The notes beneath the pieces were generated by a model, which saw only the letters and a list, made by a program, of their open reading frames with translations, was not told where the DNA came from and made no database searches. The translations under genes and the position numbers were made by a program. Below are positions 1 through 8,586 of a DNA stretch of 16,240 bases, piece after piece (positions within the stretch are counted from its first letter, which is position 1; the number at the start of each line of letters is the position of its first letter). This DNA comes from Planctomycetaceae bacterium UBA2972 (GTDB lineage: Bacteria > Planctomycetota > Planctomycetia > Pirellulales > Pirellulaceae). Where the stretch lies: contig DEAW01000012.1 of the NCBI GenBank assembly GCA_002348315.1, positions 20,347-36,586 on the forward strand, in the 5' to 3' direction.

Positions 1-63
1 CAGCATAGAATAGGTTTAAACACTTAACTTACTTATTCACTGTCCCTTCAGGTTTTGACACAA

Positions 64-1797
64 ATGCTACCTCGTATCACAATCCTGGTCCTGGCCTGCC
101 TAATGCCTTGCCAGTTACAAGCACAAAACAGTATCGAGAAACTACTCCCGTCAACGACGGCAGCCGTGTTGAAAATCAATGAACCCGGACAGGTAGTCCG
201 TGATATTCTTGAACATCCACTTGTCGAAGCAGCGGAAGAGGCCGGAGCATACAAACAGGCTCTTGCTGAAGAGCAGGCTGCTCAACTCGATGCTATCAAA
301 GCTCAAATTAAGGCTACGATTGGCATGGAATGGGATGCAGCATTAGATCTCATGACCTCCGGCGGAGTGATGGTCGCTTTCGATCCACCAACCAATGGAG
401 CCTGCGTCATTGTGCAGGGCGATGAAGCCACTCTGGAGAAAGTCTTCGACATCCTAATGACGACGATCGAGCCACTGGCTGCGTTAGGCGGTAACCCAGT
501 GAACAAAGGGCTCTATCGAGAGACCATTACCGGATACCAAATTGATGACATTCGATTTGCTCTGTATAAGGGCACATTTGTCATCACGAACTCCCGGGAT
601 TTGGGCCGACGTACACTCGATACGTTACTCGGTGATACTCCTGACATGACGCTCGGAGACAATCCTACTTATCAACAGGCTACTCAGTCCACGAATCCCG
701 ACGACCATACGCTCTGGTTCTGGGTAGATTCCAAATTAGCTAACCAGACGGGAGAGTTGGACAATCTGGATCTTTCCATGAAAACAAATATGTTGGCTGA
801 GTTATTGTTTGGTGGTATTACAAACCAACTCAGGAATTCTAAATACACGACGGCATCCTTAGATTTTGATAAAGAGAAACTGCGGTTTTCTTTCCGGACC
901 GCTCATAACCATGAGTGGATTCCGGAACGTCGATATTACTACTTTGGCGAAGACGGAAAGGGGATGGCTCCATCTCTCCTCCATCCGAAAGGAACCATTG
1001 CATCCATCTCGATGTATCGCGATTTGGCGCCCTGGTATCTGCTGGGACCGGAACTTTATACACCTGAGGTCAATGAAGGTATTGCCCAGGCAGATTCGCA
1101 ACTCTCTAACTTTCTGGGTGGAAAGGACTTTGGTGAAGATTTGCTGGGGGCGTTGGAGCCGGGTTTTCAAATCGTCGTGACTGAGACCGAATTTGAAGAG
1201 GACGCTCCGCGGCCCGATATCAACATCCCATCATTTGCGTTGGTGGCTAACTTGCGCGATCCTGAAATCATTAAACCGGAATTGAGACGGCAGTTCATTA
1301 ATTTCGTTGGTTTCATCAATCTCCTGGGTGGAATGGAAGGTGGTAAACAACTCGATCTTGATATCCAAAACATCGGTGACGATGTCTTTTTCACCACCGC
1401 CTTTCTCCAGCCCCAACCCAATCAACCCGTTTCGCTGGAATACAACTTTACACCCACGTTAGTTCTCACCGACGAATTACTCATCCTTTCAAGCACCAAA
1501 ATGCTGGCATCTACACTTCAGGAAACCAAACCACAAAAGCGACGCAACGGTAACGGAGTGACTACCAACGCTCAATTTCAATTGCATGGGTCATCATTAA
1601 CCCGAAGCCTGCAAGTAAATCGCGACATTCTGGTCACTCAAAATATGCTCGACAATGGATCGACACGCCAACAGGCTGGAGACCAGGTCGATCTGATTCT
1701 CAAATTGACTCAGCTCATTAAAATGCTCGAACTAAAGCTGGAGCACACAGATTCGGAACTGACGTTTACATTTGACCTGTCGTTTGTTGCGGAGTGA
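64..1797 (+). CDS. Secreted protein of unknown function, DUF3352-like
   Basis: A 577-residue exported protein that I cannot assign firmly. Residues 1-20 form a Sec signal peptide (hydrophobic ITILVLACLM, then a cleavage-like LQA|QN). The mature part opens with LPSTTAAVLKI, reminiscent of planctomycete DUF3352-type proteins that begin with 'LP..T.AVV.v'; this assignment is tentative. No catalytic motif or further membrane segment is visible, so a periplasmic or surface protein is inferred. The frame is open from a TTG at 55, but the ATG at 64 is preferred: an AGG at 50-52 lies 11 nt from it, whereas it would be only 2 nt from the TTG. The gene ends 4 nt before the DUF1800 start, and its last codons carry that gene's GGAG ribosome binding site. 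It therefore probably heads a three-gene operon. Confidence 0.75.
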   Translation: MLPRITILVLACLMPCQLQAQNSIEKLLPSTTAAVLKINEPGQVVRDILEHPLVEAAEEAGAYKQALAEEQAAQLDAIKAQIKATIGMEWDAALDLMTSGGVMVAFDPPTNGACVIVQGDEATLEKVFDILMTTIEPLAALGGNPVNKGLYRETITGYQIDDIRFALYKGTFVITNSRDLGRRTLDTLLGDTPDMTLGDNPTYQQATQSTNPDDHTLWFWVDSKLANQTGELDNLDLSMKTNMLAELLFGGITNQLRNSKYTTASLDFDKEKLRFSFRTAHNHEWIPERRYYYFGEDGKGMAPSLLHPKGTIASISMYRDLAPWYLLGPELYTPEVNEGIAQADSQLSNFLGGKDFGEDLLGALEPGFQIVVTETEFEEDAPRPDINIPSFALVANLRDPEIIKPELRRQFINFVGFINLLGGMEGGKQLDLDIQNIGDDVFFTTAFLQPQPNQPVSLEYNFTPTLVLTDELLILSSTKMLASTLQETKPQKRRNGNGVTTNAQFQLHGSSLTRSLQVNRDILVTQNMLDNGSTRQQAGDQVDLILKLTQLIKMLELKLEHTDSELTFTFDLSFVAE

Positions 1798-1801
1798 GCT
1801 G

Positions 1802-3157
1802 ATGGCACCCTATGTCGATCCTGACTGGGCATGGACCAGGTTTGAACCGACGGATACGGATCCGTGGAACGTTCATAAAATCACGCATTTATATCGTCGT
1901 GCAGGCTTTGGTATTTCCTCAACAGAGCTCGAAGATGCGTTACAGGCTGGCATGGATGCAACGATCGATCGTCTGGTTTATCAAAGCGCTGAATCCGAGT
2001 TGTTTCAGCGTGACATGCAGGCCATGACGCGGTCTCTGGTTGCCACCAGCGACCCGGACAACCTCTCATCGGGCTGGCTGTATCGCATGCTCAACACAAC
2101 AGATCAATTGCGCGAGAAAATCACGTTGTTCTGGCATGGACATTTCGCCACCGGTGCCGACAAAGTGACTGATGCTTTTATGATGCAGCAACAAAACACG
2201 ATGCTGCGTCAACTGGCGCTCGGCAATTTCAACGACCTCGCTCAGGGCATCTCCAAAGACCCCGCGATGCTCCTGTATCTGGACTCCGCTACAAATCGGA
2301 AAACACATCCCAATGAAAATTTCGCTCGTGAATTAATGGAACTTTTTTGTCTCGGTGAAGGTAACTACAGCGAAGCTGACATTCGTGAATTGTCCCGCTG
2401 TTTTACCGGATGGGAAGTTAGGAATCGAGCGTTCCGTTTCAACCGTTATCAACACGACTTTGACGAAAAGTCGTTTTTGGGATCCTCAAAGAAATTCACG
2501 GGCGAAGAAGCGGTTGCGCATGTCGTCTCTCAGAAATCAGCCCCTCGATTTATCGCTCGGAAACTAGTGCAATTCCTTGTGATGGATGAACCACTTGCGG
2601 ATGACGCATTGATCGCTCCACTCGCTAATCAATTGGAAGAGGATAACTTCACGGTTGTGGGAACCATTGATAGCATCTTACGCAGTAACCTTTTTTACTC
2701 GGAGTACAGTTACGGCCGAAAAATCAAATCGCCTATCGAACTGGCCATTGGTTTAATGAGGTCCTTCAGGATTAATACCAAGTTACCTGATTTGCACCGC
2801 TCTCTTAGAGAAGTCGGACAGGCAGTTTTCTATCCTCCCAACGTCAAAGGATGGGAAGGAGGTCGAATCTGGATCAATTCGTCCACACTTTTGGGACGTT
2901 CTAATCTGGTCCATGCTATGGTGACGTCTGAGAGCACGACTTTCAACGGTGACGATTTACAAACCATGCTGGCTAAAAGCAAGCTGCAGACCCCGCAACA
3001 GATTATCGATCGAATCGAACAGACGCTGTTTGCCGTGCCCATCGGAGACGACGTAAAACAACAAATACTGACATCACAAAACGGTCTCGATACAGCTCAG
3101 CAATTTACAAACATCCTCCATCAACTCGCAACATTGCCTCAATTCCAATTGAATTAA
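1802..3157 (+). CDS. DUF1800 family protein
   Basis: A 451-residue member of the DUF1800 family (PF08811), whose biochemical role is not established. Recognisable blocks in order are HLYRRAGFG (29-37), the REKITLFWHGHF block (104-115), the hallmark HPNENFARELMELF followed by the FTGW box (169-204), and the C-terminal PPNVKGWEGGRIWINSSTLL (345-364). Length is normal for the family. The frame is open from a TTG at 1772, but the ATG at 1802 is chosen because GGAG (1791-1794) precedes it by 7 nt and the extension would overlap the upstream gene. I see no clear signal peptide. The gene is 4 nt from both neighbours, so it is almost certainly co-transcribed and translationally coupled. DUF1800 next to DUF1501 is a recurrent pairing in planctomycetes and other bacteria, which suggests the two products act together, probably in an exported system. 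Confidence 0.92.
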   Translation: MAPYVDPDWAWTRFEPTDTDPWNVHKITHLYRRAGFGISSTELEDALQAGMDATIDRLVYQSAESELFQRDMQAMTRSLVATSDPDNLSSGWLYRMLNTTDQLREKITLFWHGHFATGADKVTDAFMMQQQNTMLRQLALGNFNDLAQGISKDPAMLLYLDSATNRKTHPNENFARELMELFCLGEGNYSEADIRELSRCFTGWEVRNRAFRFNRYQHDFDEKSFLGSSKKFTGEEAVAHVVSQKSAPRFIARKLVQFLVMDEPLADDALIAPLANQLEEDNFTVVGTIDSILRSNLFYSEYSYGRKIKSPIELAIGLMRSFRINTKLPDLHRSLREVGQAVFYPPNVKGWEGGRIWINSSTLLGRSNLVHAMVTSESTTFNGDDLQTMLAKSKLQTPQQIIDRIEQTLFAVPIGDDVKQQILTSQNGLDTAQQFTNILHQLATLPQFQLN

Positions 3158-3161
3158 TCTT

Positions 3162-4391
3162 ATGACGCTTAAACAAGCAATCTCCCGGCGAACAATGATG
3201 ACGCGATCTGCGGCATCCGGAACCATCCTTTCCCTAGGAACGGGTACCGCCAGTATTCCGTCATTTTTATTTGGCAGGGAAGACGTACCGTCTGACAATG
3301 TACTTGTTGTGATTCAACTAAGTGGTGGCAATGATGGTCTCAATACTGTCATCCCTTATAAGCACCCAATCTATCGTAAAAATCGACCTAGTCTGGCGGT
3401 GGCCAATGATCAGATTCTGGATCTCGATGGTGATCTGGGGCTACATCCAGCTACGCGGGAAATGCGGGAGTTATTTGAAAATCAAAAGCTATCGATCATC
3501 CAGGGTGTTGGTTATCCAAATCCCAATCGCTCACACTTTGAATCCATGGACATCTGGCATACCTGCCGACGCAAAGACGTTGAACGTAGCGAAGGCTGGA
3601 TTGGTGCCAGCGTCAATCAACATCTAACCCGAAGCGATAATGGTACACCCATCCTGCATCTTGGATCAGAAAAACAGCCTCTCGCGTTAACAGCCAAAAA
3701 TCCCCGATCGATCTCGATCCGTTCGCTGGAACAATTCAAGCTTCGTGCCAATCAGGAAGAGATTTCCAGTGTTGTACAAACTACCAGACCCGATGGTGGC
3801 TCCAACGATTTACTTGGATTCCTGCAGTCTTCAACCTCTGCAGCTTTGAAGACCAGTGAACAGCTCTTACGATCTGCTCAAAATACGACCAAAGAAAATG
3901 ACGGCGTGACTTATCCTCAACATCGTCTGGCTCAGAAACTACAAACCGTTGCACGGTTGATCGATAGCCCTCTGAAAACTCGAGTGTATTATGTTGCTCT
4001 CGACGGCTTCGATACCCATGCTCAGCAAGCAGATGCTCATCAAAGTTTATTAGGGCAATTGAGTTCTGCCATTGGAGCATTTATTAATGATGTCGACCAA
4101 CGAGGGCAGGGCAGTCGTGTGACGGCGATGGTCTTTAGTGAGTTTGGAAGGCGATTAGCTGAAAATGCATCGAAAGGTACTGACCACGGAGCGGCCGGGC
4201 CAATGTTCCTGGCCGGAAGTTCTGTGATACCCGGACTAATCGGCAAACATCCATCACTGACCGACCTGCAACAGGGCGATGTGAAGCATGCTTTCGATTT
4301 CCGCCAGGTTTATGCTTCTGTTCTAATGTGGATGGGCTGGCGATCTGACATTCTCGGCGGCAATTATAAGCCGCTCCAACTTTTCACCTAA
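3162..4391 (+). CDS. DUF1501 family protein (first copy), Tat-type N-terminus
   Basis: A 409-residue DUF1501 protein (PF07394), a family related to the alkaline phosphatase/sulfatase fold. The N-terminus has a twin arginine (ISRRTMMTR, 7-15) before a small-residue hydrophobic stretch ending near 35, so Tat export is likely. Family blocks visible are IQLSGGNDGLNTVIPY (51-66), GVGYPNPNRSHFESMDIWH (115-133), a later DGFDTHAQQ, and FSEFGRRLAEN followed by GTDHGAAGPMFLAG. No good Shine-Dalgarno is seen. The ATG lies 4 nt after the DUF1800 stop, so translational coupling is inferred. The short form with an LSGGNDG opening is the type usually partnered with DUF1800, and it differs from the longer DUF1501 gene immediately downstream. 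Substrate and reaction are unknown. Confidence 0.93.
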   Translation: MTLKQAISRRTMMTRSAASGTILSLGTGTASIPSFLFGREDVPSDNVLVVIQLSGGNDGLNTVIPYKHPIYRKNRPSLAVANDQILDLDGDLGLHPATREMRELFENQKLSIIQGVGYPNPNRSHFESMDIWHTCRRKDVERSEGWIGASVNQHLTRSDNGTPILHLGSEKQPLALTAKNPRSISIRSLEQFKLRANQEEISSVVQTTRPDGGSNDLLGFLQSSTSAALKTSEQLLRSAQNTTKENDGVTYPQHRLAQKLQTVARLIDSPLKTRVYYVALDGFDTHAQQADAHQSLLGQLSSAIGAFINDVDQRGQGSRVTAMVFSEFGRRLAENASKGTDHGAAGPMFLAGSSVIPGLIGKHPSLTDLQQGDVKHAFDFRQVYASVLMWMGWRSDILGGNYKPLQLFT

Positions 4392-4485
4392 ACTAGCTTC
4401 ATCGGTAATTTCGGACGATAATAGATTCAGCGGAAGACGTATCTGATAATATAAGATCCTTGCTTCACCAACAGAGATTTCCAAA

Positions 4486-5898
4486 ATGCTGTCTATTCAC
4501 GACCAAGGCACAAAACTTTGCGACGGGTTTACTCGTCGAGAGGCGTTGCGCATTGGTGGTATAGGTTTAGGGGGACTCTCCCTTTCCAGCCTGCTGAGAA
4601 ATCGAGCGTTAGCAAGTCCTGCAACGACATCCGAACTACCGGGGTTTGGAAAAGCTAAGTCTGTCATTGTGTTTGGATTGGTTGGCGGTATCCCTCAACA
4701 TGAGACCTGGGATCCCAAACCGGATGCACCCGAAGAGGTTCGTGGTGAATTTGGGACGACCAGCACAAAAACGCCCGGATTGCGTGTTGGCGAATTGATG
4801 CCAAAGACCGCACAATTGACCGACAAAATCGCGGTCCTGCGAGCACTCGTCACAAACGACAATAGCCACTCCTCAAGTGGTTATCAGATGTTAACCGGGA
4901 TTGAACATAATCCGCTCAATCGGGAAAGTGCCTTGCCGGGACCACCAAACGATCATCCCAGCCTGGCTGCTGTGGTGCGAGCTTTACGAGAAGACAGGGG
5001 CTTACCTTCTTCCATCGTTCTTCCGGAGCATATCTGGAATGACGGAAACATTCCCTGGCCTGGTCAGGATGCCGGGTTCCTTGGCAGAGCGCATGATCCG
5101 TGGCTAATCAAATGCTATCCCAATGAAAACCGATTTGATGTTCCCGGGATGACACTCCCCGAAGAACTGACTCAATTGCGTGTCAACAATCGCCAGTCAC
5201 TGCTTTCGCAAATAAACAAAGTGCAAAACAGGCTGGCTGATGCAAATGCCGTTCAAAACTTTAGTCTCCACTCACAAAAGGCCTATAACCTGTTAGGGTC
5301 CGGAACTGCCAGAGATGCTTTTGATCTGTCGAAAGAATCGGAGCAGACTCGAGAGCGATATGGTGAAGGGCGGTTTGCTCAAAGCTGTTTGTTAGCTCGG
5401 CGTCTGGTGCAAGCTGATGTATCACTTGTGCAGATTAACTGGACTCGAATCGCTGACGAACGCAAGCTCGAAAATCAGGGGGGTTGGGACACGCATGCCA
5501 AGCATAACAAATCGCTCAAAGAACATTTGATGCCAAGTATGGATCAGACGTTTAGTGCTTTAGTTGAAGATCTGGACCAACGTGGCATGCTGGACGAAAC
5601 ATTGGTGATCATGTTCACGGAATTTGGACATACGCCAAAATTCAATGCACGAGCCGGGCGCGATCACTGGGGCAAGGTATTCTCGATTGCCATGGCGGGT
5701 GGCGGAGTACGTGGAGGAGCGGTCTACGGAGAGTCCGACAAACACGCAGCCTTTCCAGTCGAAGGAGCCGTTCGGCCGCGGGATTTCTTAGCGACAGTCT
5801 ATCACCTTCTGGGATACCCTCCTCATACGGAAGTCTATGACCCGGTGAACAGGCCTACTCAGATTAGTCGCGGTGAAGTGATTCATCAGATTTTGTAA
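4486..5898 (+). CDS. DUF1501 family protein (second, long form)
   Basis: A 470-residue DUF1501 protein with a Tat-like leader: FTRREALRIGGIG (15-27), then GLGGLSLSSLL. Family blocks are GGIPQHETWDPKPDAPEEVR (67-86), GGWDTHAKHN, FTEFGHTPKFN with GRDHWGKVFS, and a C-terminal RPRDFLATVYHLLGYPP. This matches the GG.P.h.dT.D.KPdAP subgroup rather than the shorter copy upstream, so the two are distant paralogues, not a recent duplication. The ATG has only a weak purine-rich upstream stretch. The 94-nt gap before it holds a GATAAT (4445-4450) that could be a -10 box, but no convincing -35. The gene may therefore have its own promoter or be the last member of the upstream operon. A strong hairpin follows the stop. 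The enzymatic role is unproven. Confidence 0.92.
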   Translation: MLSIHDQGTKLCDGFTRREALRIGGIGLGGLSLSSLLRNRALASPATTSELPGFGKAKSVIVFGLVGGIPQHETWDPKPDAPEEVRGEFGTTSTKTPGLRVGELMPKTAQLTDKIAVLRALVTNDNSHSSSGYQMLTGIEHNPLNRESALPGPPNDHPSLAAVVRALREDRGLPSSIVLPEHIWNDGNIPWPGQDAGFLGRAHDPWLIKCYPNENRFDVPGMTLPEELTQLRVNNRQSLLSQINKVQNRLADANAVQNFSLHSQKAYNLLGSGTARDAFDLSKESEQTRERYGEGRFAQSCLLARRLVQADVSLVQINWTRIADERKLENQGGWDTHAKHNKSLKEHLMPSMDQTFSALVEDLDQRGMLDETLVIMFTEFGHTPKFNARAGRDHWGKVFSIAMAGGGVRGGAVYGESDKHAAFPVEGAVRPRDFLATVYHLLGYPPHTEVYDPVNRPTQISRGEVIHQIL

Positions 5899-5925
5899 TA
5901 CAGCCTGAAGCTAAAGGCATAAAAA

Positions 5926-5952
5926 AAGCCGCTCTGAATGCCAGAGCGGCTT
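5926..5952. terminator. Bidirectional intrinsic terminator
   Basis: Perfect inverted repeat: GCCGCTCTG (5928-5936), loop AATGC, CAGAGCGGC (5942-5950), extended by AA/TT on the outside. On the plus strand it is followed by the T-rich TTCTTTCATTTTT; on the minus strand the seven A at 5921-5927 become a run of U. It sits between the convergent DUF1501 gene (stop at 5898) and the Gfo/Idh/MocA gene (stop at 5973), and so can stop transcripts from both sides. Confidence 0.9.
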
Positions 5953-5972
5953 CTTTCATTTTTATCTCTAGA

Positions 5973-7331
5973 TTAATACTCGAAGTCCGGGTTGAGGCCC
6001 GGCATTGGAATCGGGTATTTACCATCTTCAAACGGCTTCAGTACTGACTCGCCGTCAAGCGTCAGGTTTTCGATACCATCTCCGAAATCAGCCTCATGAT
6101 TGAGCATATCATCGACGGTCACTTCCTGGCCGGTATGAGCTGCTAATCGTCCCATCGAGGTCACCAAGCTGGCCATCGTTCCACGAGGAGCTTCGTTGTA
6201 TTCCAAATCGTTACGAATCGCATCGATATAGTGATTCCATTCAAGCTGATAAGGATTCGGTTCAGGCTTACCCCAGTCCCAGGCCAGATTCTCTTTTACC
6301 AGAGCATGCCCGTTATAAATGCGTGCTTTGGAAGGAGCGTGACCTGATTGTGAAATAACAGCAATCCCTTTGGAACCGTGTGCATAACTTGCAAATTCGT
6401 TATGGCAGCCAGGAATCGTACGCCCGTTCATGAAGGCCTTGGTTCCATCTTCAAATGTATACTCGATGGCATAGGTATCGAAGTTCTGGTCAATGTTATC
6501 GCCACGGTAATGACGTCCACCCGATGCTTTGGCAGAGACAGGCCAGGCGTCTTTCATCCAGCACATTTCATCAATGTTATGAATCAGGAAGTCTGACACA
6601 GCACCACCACTGAGCCACAGGAATCCGTGGAAGTTCTTAATCTGATATTGCAGATCAGAAATACCTTCAGGTTTTGGTGGGACAGCGGCATAGCCGGTCG
6701 GCCCGGCCATACGATAAGCCCGTAACATATTAACATCGCCGATTTCACCATTTTGGATTCGGTCGAAAAGTTCATTACGAGCATCACAGTGTCGGCACAT
6801 TAATCCGACTGCCACTTTGAGATTCTTTTGTGTGGCCTTTTCAGCCAGCTCGAACATCTTTTTAGAGCCCGGGCCGTCCACGGTCACAGGCTTTTCCATG
6901 AAGACGTTTAGTCCCTTTTCAATGGCATATGTAAAGTGAAGCCAACGAAATGCCGGCGGTGTTGTCAGAATAACCACGTCGCCGGGGTTCAGGCAATCCA
7001 TGGCTTTCTTATAGGCATCGAAGCCAAGAAATTTACGCTCATCCGGTACGTCAACCGTCTTGGGAAATTTACGAACCAGACTTTCATAACTGGCTTTCTG
7101 ACGGTGTTCGAAAACATCCCCCAACGCCACTAGTTTGATTTTTTCTTCGGGAACACTAAGGGCATTTGTTGCTGCTCCGGTTCCTCGGCCACCGCAACCA
7201 ACTAAAGCCACCTGGATCGTTCCGTCAGCGGACGCATGGACAGGCGTTACAGCTGATAACACTCCGCTTGCTGCTGCCACGGCGCCAGTTGTCTTGAGGA
7301 AGTCGCGTCGTGAGTTGTTACTCTCGCTCAT
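5973..7331 (-). CDS. Gfo/Idh/MocA family oxidoreductase, Tat-exported
   Basis: A 452-residue NAD(P)-dependent oxidoreductase of the Gfo/Idh/MocA type, a family that usually acts on sugars, inositols or derivatives. The leader is a textbook Tat signal: SRRDFLKTT (7-15), then an Ala-rich hydrophobic stretch ending around VHASA (31-35). The Rossmann dinucleotide motif VALVGCGGRGTG is at 41-52, and the family lysine in FMEKPVT is at 144-150. The frame extends upstream to 7391, but the ATG at 7331 is preferred because it places the Tat motif at the N-terminus and has AAGGA about 9 nt upstream. It lies 101 nt downstream of the SUMF1-like gene on the same strand. Planctomycetes carry many such Tat-signal paralogues with unknown substrates, and none can be assigned here. 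Confidence 0.93.
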   Translation of the reverse strand: MSESNNSRRDFLKTTGAVAAASGVLSAVTPVHASADGTIQVALVGCGGRGTGAATNALSVPEEKIKLVALGDVFEHRQKASYESLVRKFPKTVDVPDERKFLGFDAYKKAMDCLNPGDVVILTTPPAFRWLHFTYAIEKGLNVFMEKPVTVDGPGSKKMFELAEKATQKNLKVAVGLMCRHCDARNELFDRIQNGEIGDVNMLRAYRMAGPTGYAAVPPKPEGISDLQYQIKNFHGFLWLSGGAVSDFLIHNIDEMCWMKDAWPVSAKASGGRHYRGDNIDQNFDTYAIEYTFEDGTKAFMNGRTIPGCHNEFASYAHGSKGIAVISQSGHAPSKARIYNGHALVKENLAWDWGKPEPNPYQLEWNHYIDAIRNDLEYNEAPRGTMASLVTSMGRLAAHTGQEVTVDDMLNHEADFGDGIENLTLDGESVLKPFEDGKYPIPMPGLNPDFEY

Positions 7332-7403
7332 CGTATTATTCCTTGTCTCATTTACTTTTAAATAATTGCATATCTGAATTTTAAACCACACTCAGACCTA
7401 ATA

Positions 7404-7417
7404 CCATCGATCGATGG
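7404..7417. repeat. 14-bp perfect palindrome CCATCGATCGATGG
   Basis: A perfect palindrome in the 101-nt gap between the SUMF1-like gene and the Gfo/Idh/MocA gene, 74 nt upstream of the latter's ATG. It could be an operator or an RNA hairpin (CCATC-GATC-GATGG). No U-run follows it on the minus strand, so it does not look like a terminator. The function is unknown. Confidence 0.4.
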
Positions 7418-7432
7418 CAGGCTCTGGCAGGA

Positions 7433-8500
7433 TTATTCTTCAGGATTGTCTTTATCAAATTGTTTGGGTAATGCCTTGTCCCAAATCGCTTCCAGCTCTT
7501 CTTTGCTCGGCGATTTCAGCGGGCGTACGATCCGCAAACCGACATGAAGTGCATCGGTGTGATACCAAATACTTTGCGGCTCCTGAGGATCCTGATACTT
7601 CCAATCTTCGGTTGATCCCAGACGAGCGGCACTACGAAGCAATGCAGGTTCATCCTGCCAACTCCCGCCACGGACGACGCGAGGGTATAGCTTGAGCGGT
7701 ACATTAACCGGATTTAGGGCTCCCGATTTTGTCTTGCCATAGAACTCGGTATCATGCTGGTCTAACACCCACTCGGCGACATTACCATGCATATCAAATA
7801 AGCCCCATGGGTTCGGCATCTTCTTGCCGACCTTTTGGTATTTGTCGTTCGAATTCTCATAGTACCAGGCATAGTCATCTATTTTTGAAGCATCGTCTCC
7901 CCAACTAAAACGGGTTGTCGTGCCTGCTCGACAGGCATACTCCCATTCGGCTTCTGTAGGCAATCGATAATAGCGTCCGGTTTTTGCGGACAACCATTTG
8001 CAAAAGGTCCGCGCGGCATGCTGAGTCATACTAATGGCCGGGTAGCCACGTTTTCCCATGCCAAACGTCATATCTGTATAAGGAGCGGTTGGCTTGGAGA
8101 TTGTGAGCGGTTCGGCCAGCTTATCTCGTTCATTCGCTGCCCGACCGTAAACCTTTCGAATTTGAATATCAATATCTGACATCCAGACTTCATAAACGTC
8201 CCATGTAATCTCAGTCTTGCCCATCCAAAAAGGCTTGATTTCGATCTCATGCTGAGGACCTTCGTCATCTCCCCGGCCCTCTTCGTTGTCAGGGCTCCCC
8301 ATCGTAAACTTCCCACTGGGGATAGGAATGAGCTCGATTTTATTGCGTGTATGCTCCACGATTTCCGCATACGGCTTCATCTCTGATTCCGACCCCGCTT
8401 CACTTTCGGGAATCTTGATCGGCGCGGGATGATCAATCTGAGCGGTAGCCACCGACGACAATAAAAACAGAAGGAGGGTGGAATGCCTTAGCGACTTCAT
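7433..8500 (-). CDS. Secreted SUMF1/FGE-fold protein (not a true FGE)
   Basis: A 355-residue protein with a Sec signal peptide (1-20, ending SVATA|Q) followed by a SUMF1/FGE-sulfatase (PF03781) domain at about 57-327. Visible blocks are IPIPSGKFTMGSP (58-70), the KTEITWDVYEVW region (95-106), RLPTEAEWEYACRAGTT (179-195), GLFDMHGNVAEWVLD (233-247), VVRGGSWQD (275-283) and HVGLRIVRP (319-327). True formylglycine-generating enzymes have a cysteine pair just after the GGS[YW] motif. Here GGSWQDEPALLRSAAR has none, so sulfatase activation is unlikely. A binding or other non-FGE role is inferred. The frame begins at 8554, but the ATG at 8500 is chosen because it puts the signal peptide at the N-terminus; its ribosome site is weak. 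It lies 86 nt downstream of the aldolase gene and may be co-transcribed with it. Confidence 0.88.
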   Translation of the reverse strand: MKSLRHSTLLLFLLSSVATAQIDHPAPIKIPESEAGSESEMKPYAEIVEHTRNKIELIPIPSGKFTMGSPDNEEGRGDDEGPQHEIEIKPFWMGKTEITWDVYEVWMSDIDIQIRKVYGRAANERDKLAEPLTISKPTAPYTDMTFGMGKRGYPAISMTQHAARTFCKWLSAKTGRYYRLPTEAEWEYACRAGTTTRFSWGDDASKIDDYAWYYENSNDKYQKVGKKMPNPWGLFDMHGNVAEWVLDQHDTEFYGKTKSGALNPVNVPLKLYPRVVRGGSWQDEPALLRSAARLGSTEDWKYQDPQEPQSIWYHTDALHVGLRIVRPLKSPSKEELEAIWDKALPKQFDKDNPEE

Positions 8501-8586
8501 AAATGCAAAACCAAATAAGAATAATGGATCATATACTGCGTCCATTATAAACACGGATTCTGTTCGTGCGTATCGGTCAGCGGTCT

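Noticed and set aside
839..1180. Several 70-104 aa antisense and overlapping frames inside the first gene
   Set aside because: They lie entirely within a well-supported coding frame and lack ribosome sites and recognisable motifs. Similar shadow frames across the window were dropped for the same reason.
7433..8500. Annotation as a true formylglycine-generating enzyme
   Set aside because: The cysteine pair after GGSW is absent, and no sulfatase gene with a C-x-P-x-R motif is nearby in the window.
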